64,000 nt of DNA from DAOTVY01 sp041082245. Lineage in GTDB: Bacteria > Chloroflexota > Chloroflexia > DTKN01. The translations under genes were made by a program, and so were the position numbers. Each line of letters opens with the position of its first letter. Within the stretch, counting starts at the first letter, position 1. The notes under the pieces are model-generated. The model was not told the DNA's origin. It was given only the letters and a program-made list of their open reading frames with translations, and did not search any database. Shown here piece by piece: positions 35,666 to 45,007 of the stretch. The stretch spans positions 1-64,000 of the forward strand of contig JBDOIE010000033.1 of NCBI GenBank assembly GCA_041082245.1. The letters run 5' to 3'.

Positions 35666-36244
35666 CTACTCAGGGGTCGGCTCGATCAACCCGTACTGGC
35701 CGTCCTTCCGCCGGTAGAGGACGCTCAGCTTGCCCGTTTCCGCATTCTGAAAGATGAAAAAGTCGTGCCCCAAGAGTTCCATCTGCGCGATCGCTTCGTC
35801 GCTGAACATCGGCTTGACCATGAACTGCTTGACCTTGACGATCTGCGGCTCCGCTCCTTCCTCGATCTCCACACCGGTCTCTTCGGAAACCACCGGGAGT
35901 TCGGACAAGGAGGCCGGCTGGCCGGCCCGCCGGCGCAATCCCCGCTGGTAGAACCGCTCCTTGAAACGGGCGATCTGCCGCTCCATCGTGTCCAGGACGG
36001 CATCGAGCGAGGTATACGGGTCGCCGGAGCGCTCTTCCGCGCGGAGGATCACCCCGTTCGCCAACGTGACGGTAAGCTGGGCGACAACCTGTGCCCCCTG
36101 GGAGCGGGTATTCGTGCGCGAGATTTCGACCTTGGTCTCGGCGATGTCGTCCAGGTAGCGATTGAGGCGGGGGACCTTCTTCTCGATGTAGGCCCGCAGG
36201 TTCGGCGTCATCCGGTAGTTCTTGGTGCGCAGCTGCATTTCCAT
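35666..36244 (-). CDS. hpf: Ribosome hibernation promoting factor, long form
   Basis: A 192-residue protein. The N-terminal HPF/YfiA domain (MEMQLRTKNYRMTPNLRAYI, KVEISRTNTRSQGAQVVAQL) binds the decoding site. After a linker, the C-terminal domain (KVKQFMVKPMFSDEAIAQM through FQNAETGKLSVLYRRKDG) mediates 100S ribosome dimerisation. ATG 36244 has AGGAGG 9 nt upstream; a longer version would start without a ribosome site. The promoter at 36438-36466 gives an unusually long leader of about 187 nt. Confidence 0.95.
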   Translation of the reverse strand: MEMQLRTKNYRMTPNLRAYIEKKVPRLNRYLDDIAETKVEISRTNTRSQGAQVVAQLTVTLANGVILRAEERSGDPYTSLDAVLDTMERQIARFKERFYQRGLRRRAGQPASLSELPVVSEETGVEIEEGAEPQIVKVKQFMVKPMFSDEAIAQMELLGHDFFIFQNAETGKLSVLYRRKDGQYGLIEPTPE

Positions 36245-36437
36245 CGCCTTGATCCTCCTGAAGCGTTTTTCCGGGGAGCCCCATCCGTGGTCTCGGTCGA
36301 AGAGGCCATCCCGGAACAGATCCCTAAAGGTTACGGAACGGCGCTTCACTCCCTACCACGATAAGTCCACAATGCCAGCACACACTACCTGCCCCTGATC
36401 GATACGCGGTGAGCCCACGGGGTGCTTGTTTTTCATC

Positions 36438-36466
36438 ATTATAGCAACTCCTCCCGGCCACGTCAA
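36438..36466 (-). promoter_or_regulatory. Sigma70-type promoter of hpf
   Basis: Reverse strand: TTGACG, 17-nt spacer, TATAAT. The leader to the hpf start is ~187 nt and holds no obvious open frame. Confidence 0.8.
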
Positions 36467-36514
36467 CAGGCGTGGCATCCTCGAGTCCACTTTGTGTTGG
36501 GGCGACAGCTGAAC

Positions 36515-36543
36515 TTGAATCGATACACCCCCTTTGGTAAAAT
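36515..36543 (+). promoter_or_regulatory. Sigma70-type promoter of the lipoprotein gene
   Basis: TTGAAT, 17-nt spacer, TAAAAT; ~137 nt upstream of ATG 36687. It is divergent from the hpf promoter. Confidence 0.65.
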
Positions 36544-36686
36544 CAGGTAGCCTACGGTCCCCGCAGGTACAGCCCATAGGCAGACAACCTCGGCGACCCG
36601 GAGCGGGTTCCGGGTAAAGCCTCTTGCGGACGGGAGGGTACAATCGGCTGTCCGTACTCCTGGGGAAACCAGAAGGAGGTGCCTCC

Positions 36687-37319
36687 ATGGGGAAGCGTAC
36701 ACTGCTCGGCCTCGTAGCCCTCTTGCCGCTCTTCTTCGGCGGATGCGGTGCGCCGCGCACATACCCGCCGGCGCCGGCTACACCCACCCCGACCGCGACC
36801 CCCACACCCATGCCGGTCGTGCGAAGCCCCACGCCCACCGTGCCTTCACTCCCCACGCAGGCCGCCCTGTGCCCAGAGTATGCACTGGAAATCGAACTGC
36901 ACGTCTCCCAGTCATACGAGGACTTTCGGGCAGAGTTCGGCGGAAAAGGGCGTATACCTCTGAGCGCCGATCTATCTGCTGACCCGCCACAATTGAGCGG
37001 TACCGGCGGAGTGCCGATCGCCGGTAGCGGGATGGCCGGCGAGTGCGCACTGGTCTACTCGGGCTCCTTTGCCTACACGATCTCCGGCGAGATCACCTAC
37101 AACGAACAGGGAGAGCCGCAAGTTCATCTGGTGGGTCAAACCGTAGGGCAAATTACAGCATCTTCTCCCTGTAGTTGGGGCGGAGGAGGCCCCTCCGCAC
37201 CGGAAAAGTGGGAGATGTGGCTGCCCTACCAGGACGGCGCGACCCAGACCAGCACGGCCACCGCGCCCGGCACCACCGCTCAAAGCACCTGGATGCTCGA
37301 CATCCTGTGCGAACCATAG
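36687..37319 (+). CDS. Hypothetical lipoprotein
   Basis: A 210-residue secreted protein not matched to a known family. It has a signal peptide with lipobox FFGGC near residue 20, then a Pro/Thr-rich linker (TPTPTATPTPMPVV) typical of surface lipoproteins. The ~140-residue domain has four further cysteines (ALCPEYA, GECALV, SPCSWG, ILCEP), which could pair as disulfides, and beta-rich sequence. ATG 36687 follows AAGGAGG. It is monocistronic and convergent with the Lnt-like gene. Confidence 0.75.
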   Translation: MGKRTLLGLVALLPLFFGGCGAPRTYPPAPATPTPTATPTPMPVVRSPTPTVPSLPTQAALCPEYALEIELHVSQSYEDFRAEFGGKGRIPLSADLSADPPQLSGTGGVPIAGSGMAGECALVYSGSFAYTISGEITYNEQGEPQVHLVGQTVGQITASSPCSWGGGGPSAPEKWEMWLPYQDGATQTSTATAPGTTAQSTWMLDILCEP

Positions 37320-37329
37320 GCGATCGGGG

Positions 37330-38895
37330 TCATCGCGAGCGACGCTCCGTCAGGCGGCCGGCCGCCAGGAACCCGGCGCCGCCGATCAAGCAGGCATAGG
37401 CCAGCAAGTCGCCCAGCCGCGTGTACGGCGTCCCGCTTGCAGGAAGGATCGGGACATCGGCCACCAGCACGGACTCGACAGTACGGTCGAACGGAGCTGC
37501 GGCTACCAGCCGGCCCCACGGGTCACACACGAGCGAACCGACTTCCCAGTCCGCCTTGACCACCGCTACCCGGTTCTCGACCGCACGGAGACAGGCCTGA
37601 ACGCCGTGCGCCTCGGACATCTCCGTCCAGTCGTGGCTGGAAACGGTCAGAAGCTGCGCCCGTTGCCCGGCAAGCCGCCGTGCGACGTCGGGAAAGGCCG
37701 AATCGTACCCCTGCATGCTTCCGACCCGGGCGAAGGGGAGCGCGTGGACCGGCGTAAGCCCACGCGTGGTGCTGACCTCTCCCAGGAAAGGGCTGGGGTG
37801 GGTCTTGGCGGAGGGACCCAGGAAACGCCCGTCCGGCGTTACCACCACGATTTCGTTGCGTTGGCCGGGGGCAAAGTCGAGCCACCAGGAGAGGGGGGCT
37901 TCCAGCGGAAGGATAAAGTACGGGACGACCAGGAAAGCGCCCGTTTCGCGCGCGAGCCGGAAGAGTTGCTCACGCGTCCAGGGGTGGACCCACGGATCGA
38001 GCCAGAGCGTCGCTTCTGGCCACACCACGAGGCGTGCTCCCGCGGCGGCAGCACGGCGTGTGAGGGCCGCCAGGTCCGGAAGCACCTCACGCGAGAGCCC
38101 CTCCCAATCGCGCTCGAGCCATTCGGCTACATAGCGGGAGACGTCGCCCAGCTCGGCCCCCGGCTGGATGGCTGCAACGCGCGCCACCGTCACGCTCGCA
38201 TCCTCGCGCCGCAGGCCCCAGGCGTGCGCTCCGGCGAGCAGGAGTGCCACCACCAGGAGCGAGAGCAGGGCCGGCCGACGGGCTGCAGCCCGTTCCCGCG
38301 GGGAGAGGAACGCAATGATCCCAAGGGCCAGTGCATAGTTCGCTGCGGCAACGAGGAGGCTCGTAGCCCAGGGGCCGCAGGCGGCCGCGACCTGCCAGAG
38401 CGCATACCACGTGCGCTGTGTGGTCACCAGCCAGCCCCAGATGTGGCCTAGGTGGAGCACCTGACGCAGCCATTCCAGCCCCACCCACGCTATGGCAGGC
38501 CCTGCTACAAAGAAACGGTAGCGCGTACGCCGATGGAAGGAAGCCAACCCGCTGGGAAAGCCGGCCACGTAGAGAACCGCTCCAACCAGGAGCAACGCGA
38601 GCGCGATCGGTAGGTGCAGCGGGAGGGGCACCGGCAGCAGTGAGGCCGGAATCCCTTTGCACACACTGATACCGAGCCCCAAAGTGTAGGATAGCGCCCC
38701 GTACAGCCGCGCCGCTCGGTCGTCCGGAGCCAGGAGAAACTGAGCGCAGATGCTCGGAACCAGCGCGATCCACGCGAGAAAACCCCACGGAGCCGGGGGA
38801 AACGCCAGGAACAGGAGCAGTCCCGAGAGGACCGCGAGAAGCAGTCCCCCCAGGAATCGCCAACGGGCTGCGTTTCGGCCCATCTTGAACGTCAC
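37330..38895 (-). CDS. Lnt-like nitrilase-fold membrane protein lacking the catalytic Cys
   Basis: A 521-residue protein with the architecture of apolipoprotein N-acyltransferase: about six to seven membrane helices, then a nitrilase domain. The catalytic Glu (E294 in VVWPEATLW) and Lys (K364 in AKTHPSPFLGE) are present. The segment matching the Lnt ICYE-AFP motif reads MQGYDSAFPD, so the nucleophilic Cys is Gly396. Acyl transfer by the known mechanism is therefore unlikely. GTG 38895 starts 12 nt after dinG; ATG 38883 is an alternative. Numbering is from the GTG. It is probably cotranscribed with dinG. Confidence 0.8.
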   Translation of the reverse strand: MTFKMGRNAARWRFLGGLLLAVLSGLLLFLAFPPAPWGFLAWIALVPSICAQFLLAPDDRAARLYGALSYTLGLGISVCKGIPASLLPVPLPLHLPIALALLLVGAVLYVAGFPSGLASFHRRTRYRFFVAGPAIAWVGLEWLRQVLHLGHIWGWLVTTQRTWYALWQVAAACGPWATSLLVAAANYALALGIIAFLSPRERAAARRPALLSLLVVALLLAGAHAWGLRREDASVTVARVAAIQPGAELGDVSRYVAEWLERDWEGLSREVLPDLAALTRRAAAAGARLVVWPEATLWLDPWVHPWTREQLFRLARETGAFLVVPYFILPLEAPLSWWLDFAPGQRNEIVVVTPDGRFLGPSAKTHPSPFLGEVSTTRGLTPVHALPFARVGSMQGYDSAFPDVARRLAGQRAQLLTVSSHDWTEMSEAHGVQACLRAVENRVAVVKADWEVGSLVCDPWGRLVAAAPFDRTVESVLVADVPILPASGTPYTRLGDLLAYACLIGGAGFLAAGRLTERRSR

Positions 38896-38907
38896 GCAGG
38901 CAGGGGC

Positions 38908-41754
38908 CTAACGCCGCAGCCACTCGCGCACCGCCTCGGGGATGGAAGAAAGGTGCAGACGGCGCATGGTGCACCGGGGCAGTGACCGCAGGAACATCGC
39001 CCCGTACTTGCGGCTGAGCATACGGCCGTCGAGAAGCAGGACAACCCCACGGTCCGTCTGGCTGCGGATCAGGCGTCCGAACCCCTGCTTCAGGCGGAGA
39101 ACCGCCTGCGGCACGGCGTATCGGTAGAATGAATCCTCGACGAGTTCGCAACGGGCAGCAAACACCGGGTCGGTGGGAACGGAGAAAGGCAGTTTAGCGA
39201 TCACGAGCACGGAGAGCGCGTCGCCCACCACGTCGATCCCCTCCCAGAAGCTGCTCGTGCCGAGGAGCACGCTGCGCGGGTTTCGCCGGAACTTTTCCAG
39301 CAACACGTGGCGCGAGCCGTCGATGCCCTGGCCGAGGACGGCGATCTGCTCTCGTTCTAGCGCGCGCCGGATGGCGACGTAAGTCTGGCGCAATGCATAG
39401 TGGGAGGTAAAGAGCACGAGCATCCGGCCCTCGCTCGCCCGGCAGGTTTCGATCAGGATGCGCGCCAGCGCTCGGCCGTACTGAGGATCGCGCGGATCGG
39501 GCATATCCTCTGGGATGAGGAGGAGAGCGGCACGGGCGTAGTCGAACGGCGAGTCGAGCAGCATCTCCTCGGCTTCGGGCAGGTTCAGCCGTTCGCGCAG
39601 GAACACCGTGTTCCCCTCCGTGCTCAGCGTGGCCGAGGTGAGCACGATCGCATCCTTGTTCCGGTAGAGCCCTTGCTGGAGCAGTTCCCCCACGTGAAGC
39701 GGGGCGGCGTGCAGCCCGATCGTGCCGGTCTGGGCTTCGATGTTGATCCAGTAGATGCCGTTCCTTTTGGCCTCGCTCACGATGTGGGTCACCTGCTGCA
39801 GGATCTCCAGTGTCCGCCCGCCCAGGAGGAGTATCTCCTGGAGCACATCTTTCTCCTCGTCCTTGTCTTCCTGCACGAGGTCCGAGCAGATCTGGTAAAT
39901 CCGTTCCAGCCGGTCGGCGATACGGGTGAGTTCCTCGGCCACCGGTTCCCAGGCACACTCGATGTCGCTCCAGTCCGGCTGCACGCGCACAGCAGAGGTG
40001 ATACGGAGCTGGCGGTCATAGGCATCGGAACCGCCGATCTCTTCCCGATGGAGATCCACGAACTCCTGGAGGGCGGCGAAGAAGGCGCTCCCGGACGTCC
40101 GGGCGGCGGCCACCGCATCGCGCACCTCTCGCCGCAGCGCCTCCAGCGCCTGGCGCACGGTTTCTGGCACCCCCTTCTTGTGGAAAAGGAGCGGGACGAT
40201 CGCCAGGAGGCCTTCCTCGCGGTCGCCGGAAAACGGCTGGCTGATCGCATCCAGGTGTGCCTGGAACTCCTCGGCGGTGACGTGGAACCCGAGCTGGTCC
40301 GTCGCAACCGCTTCCAGGTTGTGCGCCTCGTCGATGACGAGCACGCGGTAGGGTGGAAGCACACGGTTCTCCGTCGCGACGTCCGAAAGGAGGAGGGAAT
40401 GGTTCGCGATCACGATATGGGCGGCTTCCGCGCGCCAGCGCGCCCGGAAGAAGAAGCAGCGGTTTTCCCGGTAGTAGCGACATTCCGGTCCCTGGCAGGA
40501 GCCCGGGAGCGAAGCGATGTCGTTCCAGACCGCGTGCTCCTTGCCCGTCAGCGCGAGTTCCGCCCGATCGCCTGTCTGGGTGTGGGGAAGCCAGAGGAGC
40601 GTCTTGACGAGTGTACTCACTGCCTCCGGGGTGAGGCTGGATCCCCGGCGAAGGAGATCCCACCGGCGCAGGCAGAGGTAATTGTTGCGCCCTTTCAACA
40701 GGGCCGCGCGGAAGCCCGCCAGGGCTTTCCACTGCGCTTCGTCCGGTTCCGCCTGCAGGAGCACACGCTTCAAGTCCGGGATGTCCTTGTGGAACAGCTG
40801 GTCCTGCAAGTTGATCGTGTTCGTGGAAATGACCACTGGCCGGCCGCGCTTCACCGCCAGGGCAACCGCGGGGATCAGGTAGGCCATCGACTTGCCGGTA
40901 CCGGTACCCGCCTCCACGACCAGCTGGCCCCCCTCGTTGAACGTCCGGGCTACGGCGCGGAGCATCTCGACCTGCTGGGGCCGGTACTCGTAGTGTGGAA
41001 AGGCCCGGGCAAAGAGCCCGCCGGGCTCCAGCAAGCGCGCGAGCGATTCTACATCCAGGGGCTCCTCGTCCTCGGTTTCCTCGAGGGCGGGCGGACGCTT
41101 TTCCGGAGCCACCAGCTGCTTGGCGAGCGGAGAGGGTGGAGCACGCAACACCGGTGCTGCGCGTTCGACCTCCTCCAGCGCTTCGCGGAACAGTTTCCCC
41201 AGCGGCCAGTTGCTGTGCGCGGACAAGTGGTCGATTTCCTCGAGGATTTCCCTCTCCAGACCGAGGATCCTCTCCCAAAAGGCCAGGAAGACCTGCATCG
41301 CCACCTGCGCATCGGGAAGGGCGCGGTGTTGTTCCGGGTAAGGGATTCCCAGGGCGGCGGCAACCGTGCTCAGGGAGCGGTCCGGCAGCTCCGGGAGCAG
41401 GAGTGTGCTCAATTCGTAGGTGTCCACGAAAGCGTTCGCGAGCTGGAGGCCCTGGGCCTCCAGGAAAGCGCGGTCGAATGCGATCGAGTGGCCGACGATG
41501 GGGTCGCTCCCCAGGAAGCGGGCCAGGTCGGGCAGGATGGTATGGAAGAAAGGCGCACGCTCGACATCGGCAGGGGTGATACCGGTCAGGCGGACGATCG
41601 CCTCTGGGATAGGGCCGGCCGGTTTCACCAGGCTGTGCCAGTTGCCCAGCACTTCCCTGCCCCGGAAGCGGATCGCGGCCACCTCGATGATCTCGTCTTT
41701 GCCGGGCTCTGTGCCGGTCGTCTCGATGTCGAGGGCGACGTAGCAGCGCTCCAC
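38908..41754 (-). CDS. dinG: DinG-family helicase with N-terminal DnaQ-like exonuclease domain
   Basis: A 948-residue fusion. Residues ~1-165 are a DEDD 3'-5' exonuclease (LDIETTGTEPGKDEIIEVAA; GHSIAFDRAF; HRALPDAQV). The rest is an XPD/DinG-type SF2 helicase with Walker A (EAGTGTGKS, ~residue 283) and DEAH (VIDEAHN, ~473). Unlike the Bacillus exonuclease-DinG, it keeps a plausible four-Cys iron-sulfur site: one Cys in NNYLCLRRW (~361) and three in SCQGPECRYYRENRCF (~417-430). It should unwind or degrade DNA during repair. The fusion is the form usual in Firmicutes and Chloroflexota. Confidence 0.92.
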   Translation of the reverse strand: MERCYVALDIETTGTEPGKDEIIEVAAIRFRGREVLGNWHSLVKPAGPIPEAIVRLTGITPADVERAPFFHTILPDLARFLGSDPIVGHSIAFDRAFLEAQGLQLANAFVDTYELSTLLLPELPDRSLSTVAAALGIPYPEQHRALPDAQVAMQVFLAFWERILGLEREILEEIDHLSAHSNWPLGKLFREALEEVERAAPVLRAPPSPLAKQLVAPEKRPPALEETEDEEPLDVESLARLLEPGGLFARAFPHYEYRPQQVEMLRAVARTFNEGGQLVVEAGTGTGKSMAYLIPAVALAVKRGRPVVISTNTINLQDQLFHKDIPDLKRVLLQAEPDEAQWKALAGFRAALLKGRNNYLCLRRWDLLRRGSSLTPEAVSTLVKTLLWLPHTQTGDRAELALTGKEHAVWNDIASLPGSCQGPECRYYRENRCFFFRARWRAEAAHIVIANHSLLLSDVATENRVLPPYRVLVIDEAHNLEAVATDQLGFHVTAEEFQAHLDAISQPFSGDREEGLLAIVPLLFHKKGVPETVRQALEALRREVRDAVAAARTSGSAFFAALQEFVDLHREEIGGSDAYDRQLRITSAVRVQPDWSDIECAWEPVAEELTRIADRLERIYQICSDLVQEDKDEEKDVLQEILLLGGRTLEILQQVTHIVSEAKRNGIYWINIEAQTGTIGLHAAPLHVGELLQQGLYRNKDAIVLTSATLSTEGNTVFLRERLNLPEAEEMLLDSPFDYARAALLLIPEDMPDPRDPQYGRALARILIETCRASEGRMLVLFTSHYALRQTYVAIRRALEREQIAVLGQGIDGSRHVLLEKFRRNPRSVLLGTSSFWEGIDVVGDALSVLVIAKLPFSVPTDPVFAARCELVEDSFYRYAVPQAVLRLKQGFGRLIRSQTDRGVVLLLDGRMLSRKYGAMFLRSLPRCTMRRLHLSSIPEAVREWLRR

Positions 41755-41793
41755 AGCACCTCCCTGACGGACCTGCTCCCTCCTGCGCGCCGG

Positions 41794-43029
41794 TCAGGCT
41801 CCCGCGGGGACAGATGCCTGCCCGGTGCGGACGGCGCATTCCTGCAGCCGTCGGCGCACGATCTCCCCGAGGCGACGGATCCCCTCGTCGATCTGCTCCA
41901 CGGTGGCGTTGGAAAAGTTCAGGCGCATCGTGCTGTGCCGACGGCCGTCGACGTAGAAGGGGGATCCCGGAACGAAGGCGACCTTGTTCGCTACCGCTTC
42001 CTTCAGCATATCCTCCACATCGATCTCTTCAGGGAGCGTAACCCACAGGAACATCCCACCGTCCGGATGCGTCCAGGAGACCCCCTCTTTCGGGAAGTAC
42101 CGCTCCAGCGCGTCGAGCATCGCTTCCATACGTTCTTTGTACAGCGCCCGGATCTTCTGGATCTGTTCCTCCATCACGCCGCTCTGGCAGTACTCGTAGG
42201 CCGCGTACTGGATGAAGGTGGACGTGCACAGGTCCGTCGCCTGTTTCAGCAGCACCAGCTTCCGGATGAATTCCTCCGAGGCAACCACCCAGGCGAGCCG
42301 GATCCCCGGGGAAAGGATCTTCGAGAAGGTGCCGAGGTAGATGACCCGGCCCGTGGTGTCGAACGCCTTGATCGGCGGCACCGGCTCTCCCCGGTACCGC
42401 AGCTCGCCGTAGGGGTCGTCTTCGACGATGATGACATCGTACCGTTCGGCGAGCGCGACCAGCTGCTTGCGACGCTCCGCGGAAAGCGTCCGCCCGGAGG
42501 GGTTCTGGAACGTCGGAACGGTGTAGATGAACTTTGGGGTCACGATGCGCAAGATGCGCTCCAGTTCCTCGATGATCATCCCCTCCTCGTCCATCGGCAC
42601 GGTGATATACCGGGGAGCAAAGAGATCGAACGCCTGGATCGCGCCCAGATAGCTCGGGCTTTCCAGCACGATGATGTCGCCGTAGTCGATGAACATCTTG
42701 CCGATCATCTCCAGCGCCTGCTGGGAGCCGCTCGTGAGGAGGATGTTGTCGCTCCCGCACGCGATCCCTTTCGTGTTGCGCAACCGCTCCGCCAGGCAGC
42801 GGCGGAGCGGCTTGTACCCCTCGGTTGTGCCGTACTGCAGCGCCTGTGCCCCCACTTCATCGAGCACAGTGTTGCACGCCGCTCGGAAGGCTTCGACAGG
42901 AAACGACTCGGGGGCCGGCAGGCCCCCAGCGAGATAGATCATCCCGGGCAAGGTGGCGTAGTGCAAGAGGTCCCGGATGGCGCTGCTCTTGATCGAGTTC
43001 ATCCGCTGTGCAAAGCGGTTCGGGGTCAC
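41794..43029 (-). CDS. PLP-dependent aminotransferase, LysN/2-aminoadipate type
   Basis: A 411-residue class I/II aminotransferase. The PLP lysine is in YLGTFSKILSPGIRLAWV. TVPTFQNPSGRTLS and VEDDPYGELRY are the PLP ring- and phosphate-binding segments. The N-terminus (SSAIRDLLHYATLPGMIYLA) and GGLPAPESFP match LysN/ARO8-type enzymes that accept 2-aminoadipate, branched-chain or aromatic amino acids. No lysine pathway genes are adjacent, so the substrate is open. GTG 43029 follows AAGGAGG. Confidence 0.9.
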   Translation of the reverse strand: MTPNRFAQRMNSIKSSAIRDLLHYATLPGMIYLAGGLPAPESFPVEAFRAACNTVLDEVGAQALQYGTTEGYKPLRRCLAERLRNTKGIACGSDNILLTSGSQQALEMIGKMFIDYGDIIVLESPSYLGAIQAFDLFAPRYITVPMDEEGMIIEELERILRIVTPKFIYTVPTFQNPSGRTLSAERRKQLVALAERYDVIIVEDDPYGELRYRGEPVPPIKAFDTTGRVIYLGTFSKILSPGIRLAWVVASEEFIRKLVLLKQATDLCTSTFIQYAAYEYCQSGVMEEQIQKIRALYKERMEAMLDALERYFPKEGVSWTHPDGGMFLWVTLPEEIDVEDMLKEAVANKVAFVPGSPFYVDGRRHSTMRLNFSNATVEQIDEGIRRLGEIVRRRLQECAVRTGQASVPAGA

Positions 43030-43077
43030 CGTCGACCTCCTTTTCTTGTGTCATCCGGCAAGCCGTCTGGCAAGTTC

Positions 43078-43106
43078 ATTATATCATCGGTTGAAACCTG
43101 TTGCAA
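43078..43106 (-). promoter_or_regulatory. Sigma70-type promoter of the aminotransferase gene
   Basis: Reverse strand: TTGCAA, 17-nt spacer, TATAAT, ~49 nt before the GTG start. It is divergent from the promoter at 43132-43160. Confidence 0.75.
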
Positions 43107-43131
43107 AGGTTTTCGCACGTTTCGCTACCCC

Positions 43132-43160
43132 TTGACGTCGCGCCAGGAAGGTATTACAAT
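43132..43160 (+). promoter_or_regulatory. Sigma70-type promoter of the TctA-like gene
   Basis: TTGACG, 17-nt spacer, TACAAT; 40 nt before ATG 43201. Confidence 0.75.
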
Positions 43161-43200
43161 CCCTGCCGAGCATGGGTTGCAAGGAAGGGAGGGATTTTCG

Positions 43201-44508
43201 ATGAATTGGGTGCTCTGTCTGCTATATGCGCTCGGGGGCCTGTGCGTCGCGGCGGTATGCAGTTTCGTCCCAGGGCTCCATGCCGCGAATGTGGCGGCGT
43301 TCCTGCTTCCCCTGGCTGGCAGCGGCCAGCGGATGCTTCCTTCCGAGGGGATGCTGTTTGTGCTGGTCGGCATGGCTTCCGGGTATGCCATGCTGCATAC
43401 CGTGTCCGGCATCATCTATGCCCTTCCCGACGAGGAGAGCCTCCTGGTCGTCTTGCCGGGACAGAAGTACCTTCTGGCCGGAAGAGGACCTGAAGCGGTT
43501 GCCCTGTGCGCTCTGGGCGGGCTCGGAGGAGCCTCGGTGATGCTTCTTCTCGTTCCGCTCGCGCCGCGTTTCCTCCCCCGCTTCTATGCCCTCCTGCTTC
43601 CCCACTTCCACTGGGTGCTCTGGGCGATCATCGCCTACTTGCTGCTTTCGGAGTGGCCGAGAGATGCGGGCCGGGTGCCGGCCGGCCCGCCGCGCCTCTG
43701 GGCGGCCTGGAAGCCGCTCCTGGCCGGCCTCCTCACTTTCGTGCTGGCCGGCCTCCTGGGGCTTGTGCTATCGTACCGTTCTTTCTTTCCCTTGTGGGGC
43801 GGACCGACCAGGCTTGCCCCGGCCTTCATCGGGCTGTTCGGGGTGCCGTGGTTGCTTCAGGGCCTCGTCAGCCGGTACCCCCTTCCGCCGCAGCACGCCG
43901 TCGACGCCCTCGAGGTTCGCCTGAAGGAATGGATATGGGGAACGGTTGTCGGTGCCGCGGGAGGCCTCTTCGCGGCACTCTTTCCAGCGGTCACCGGAGG
44001 TGTGGGCGCGCTGCTCGCTGGGCAGAGTGCAGGGCAGCGCCATCCGCGCGTTTCCCTCGTCTCACAGGGTGCGTGCCGAGTGGCCTATACCCTCGGTAGC
44101 TTGCTCCTATTTTTCGTCCCTGGGATGTGGAGGGTCAAAGGGGTATGGGGTGGAATTCTGAACAGCGTGTACGCAGAGCCGTCCCCGCGCGTCGGGTACC
44201 TGGCGGTCGGCGCGGCGGTGCTCTGCACCACTCTCGCTTTCCTGCTCGCGCTGGAGATGGGGCGTCTCATCGCGCGGATGCCGGTCCGTCGGATGCAGGT
44301 CGTGTCGCTGGGGCTTCTGCTCGCGATCCTGGGGGCGACAAGCGGGCCGGGCGGGCTCTTGATCTGTGCGGTCGCTACCGCTATCGGCCTCATCCCCGCG
44401 CTCTGGGGCTCCCGCCGGTTGAACACCCTGGGGATCGTGCTGCTTCCTGTCGCACTGAACCTGAGCGGGATCGGAGAACATCTGGCTGCATGGCTGGGCC
44501 TGCTCTGA
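43201..44508 (+). CDS. TctA/DUF112-like polytopic membrane protein
   Basis: A 435-residue protein with about ten to eleven membrane helices. The N-terminal CSFVPGLHAANVAAFLLPL resembles the GxxPGxH motif of the TctA (tripartite tricarboxylate transporter large subunit) superfamily, especially its single-protein archaeal DUF112 branch; an internal repeat, AALFPAVTGGVGALLAGQ, matches the second half. No TctB or TctC partners are nearby. The substrate is unknown. ATG 43201 follows GGGAGGG; the long open frame upstream on this strand is antisense to dinG and the aminotransferase. Confidence 0.65.
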   Translation: MNWVLCLLYALGGLCVAAVCSFVPGLHAANVAAFLLPLAGSGQRMLPSEGMLFVLVGMASGYAMLHTVSGIIYALPDEESLLVVLPGQKYLLAGRGPEAVALCALGGLGGASVMLLLVPLAPRFLPRFYALLLPHFHWVLWAIIAYLLLSEWPRDAGRVPAGPPRLWAAWKPLLAGLLTFVLAGLLGLVLSYRSFFPLWGGPTRLAPAFIGLFGVPWLLQGLVSRYPLPPQHAVDALEVRLKEWIWGTVVGAAGGLFAALFPAVTGGVGALLAGQSAGQRHPRVSLVSQGACRVAYTLGSLLLFFVPGMWRVKGVWGGILNSVYAEPSPRVGYLAVGAAVLCTTLAFLLALEMGRLIARMPVRRMQVVSLGLLLAILGATSGPGGLLICAVATAIGLIPALWGSRRLNTLGIVLLPVALNLSGIGEHLAAWLGLL

Positions 44509-44707
44509 ACAGCGTCCTGCTGCCGCGAGCGTGGCCACCCGCAGAAGAGCGATCCGTTGTGTTACGCGGAGTACCGGGAACCGCTTGCGTGGCCTTACCT
44601 CGGCGCAACCTGGGGGAATAACGGGCAGCGCCCACGGCCGCTACAGCCTCCGAAAGCAGTCGGTGGCACAGGAGCTGCCCAAAGGCTCCGTGTGAAGGCG
44701 CCGTTGT

Positions 44708-45007
44708 TCACCGTGCCGCGCGGCGTTTCACCAGGCGCCCCTCGGCGTCGACGGTCACACGCACGATGAGCGGCAGGGGCACGCCGTCCTCCGCGAGCAC
44801 CTCTTTGCGGAGCGTGACCGTATAGAGCTCCGTTTCCGTGTCGCGGGTCAGCGGGATGCCGACCTTGGCAGCAACCTCGGTCGATCCGCGGCACGCCTTC
44901 CGCACAGACACCGTCACCTCGGCGCCTTCCATCTCCGGGTGTTCCTGCAGCACCTGCTGCCGGATCGCTTCCAGCACTTCGGGGCTCAAGGGACTCTCAC
45001 CCACCAC
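44708..45007 (-). CDS. Conserved-looking small protein of unknown function
   Basis: A 99-residue soluble protein not assigned to a family. It has an alpha/beta character: a helical start (LSPEVLEAIRQQVLQEHPEM), then beta-rich sequence (EVTVSVRKAC; TELYTVTLRKEV; LIVRVTVDAEGRLVK). A single Cys is present. Its start overlaps the last codons of the ROK kinase gene (GTG 45007, or GTG 45004 with better spacing to GGAGG), so it is translated in the fmdB-ROK operon. Confidence 0.65.
   Translation of the reverse strand: MVGESPLSPEVLEAIRQQVLQEHPEMEGAEVTVSVRKACRGSTEVAAKVGIPLTRDTETELYTVTLRKEVLAEDGVPLPLIVRVTVDAEGRLVKRRAAR

Noticed and set aside
39400..43200. A forward-strand open frame of about 3.8 kb continuous with the TctA-like gene
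   Set aside because: It is antisense to dinG and the aminotransferase, both with full family motifs, and its translation is His/Arg/Gly-rich without recognisable domains. It is a by-product of high-GC codon usage. The real gene starts at 43201 behind its own ribosome site and promoter.
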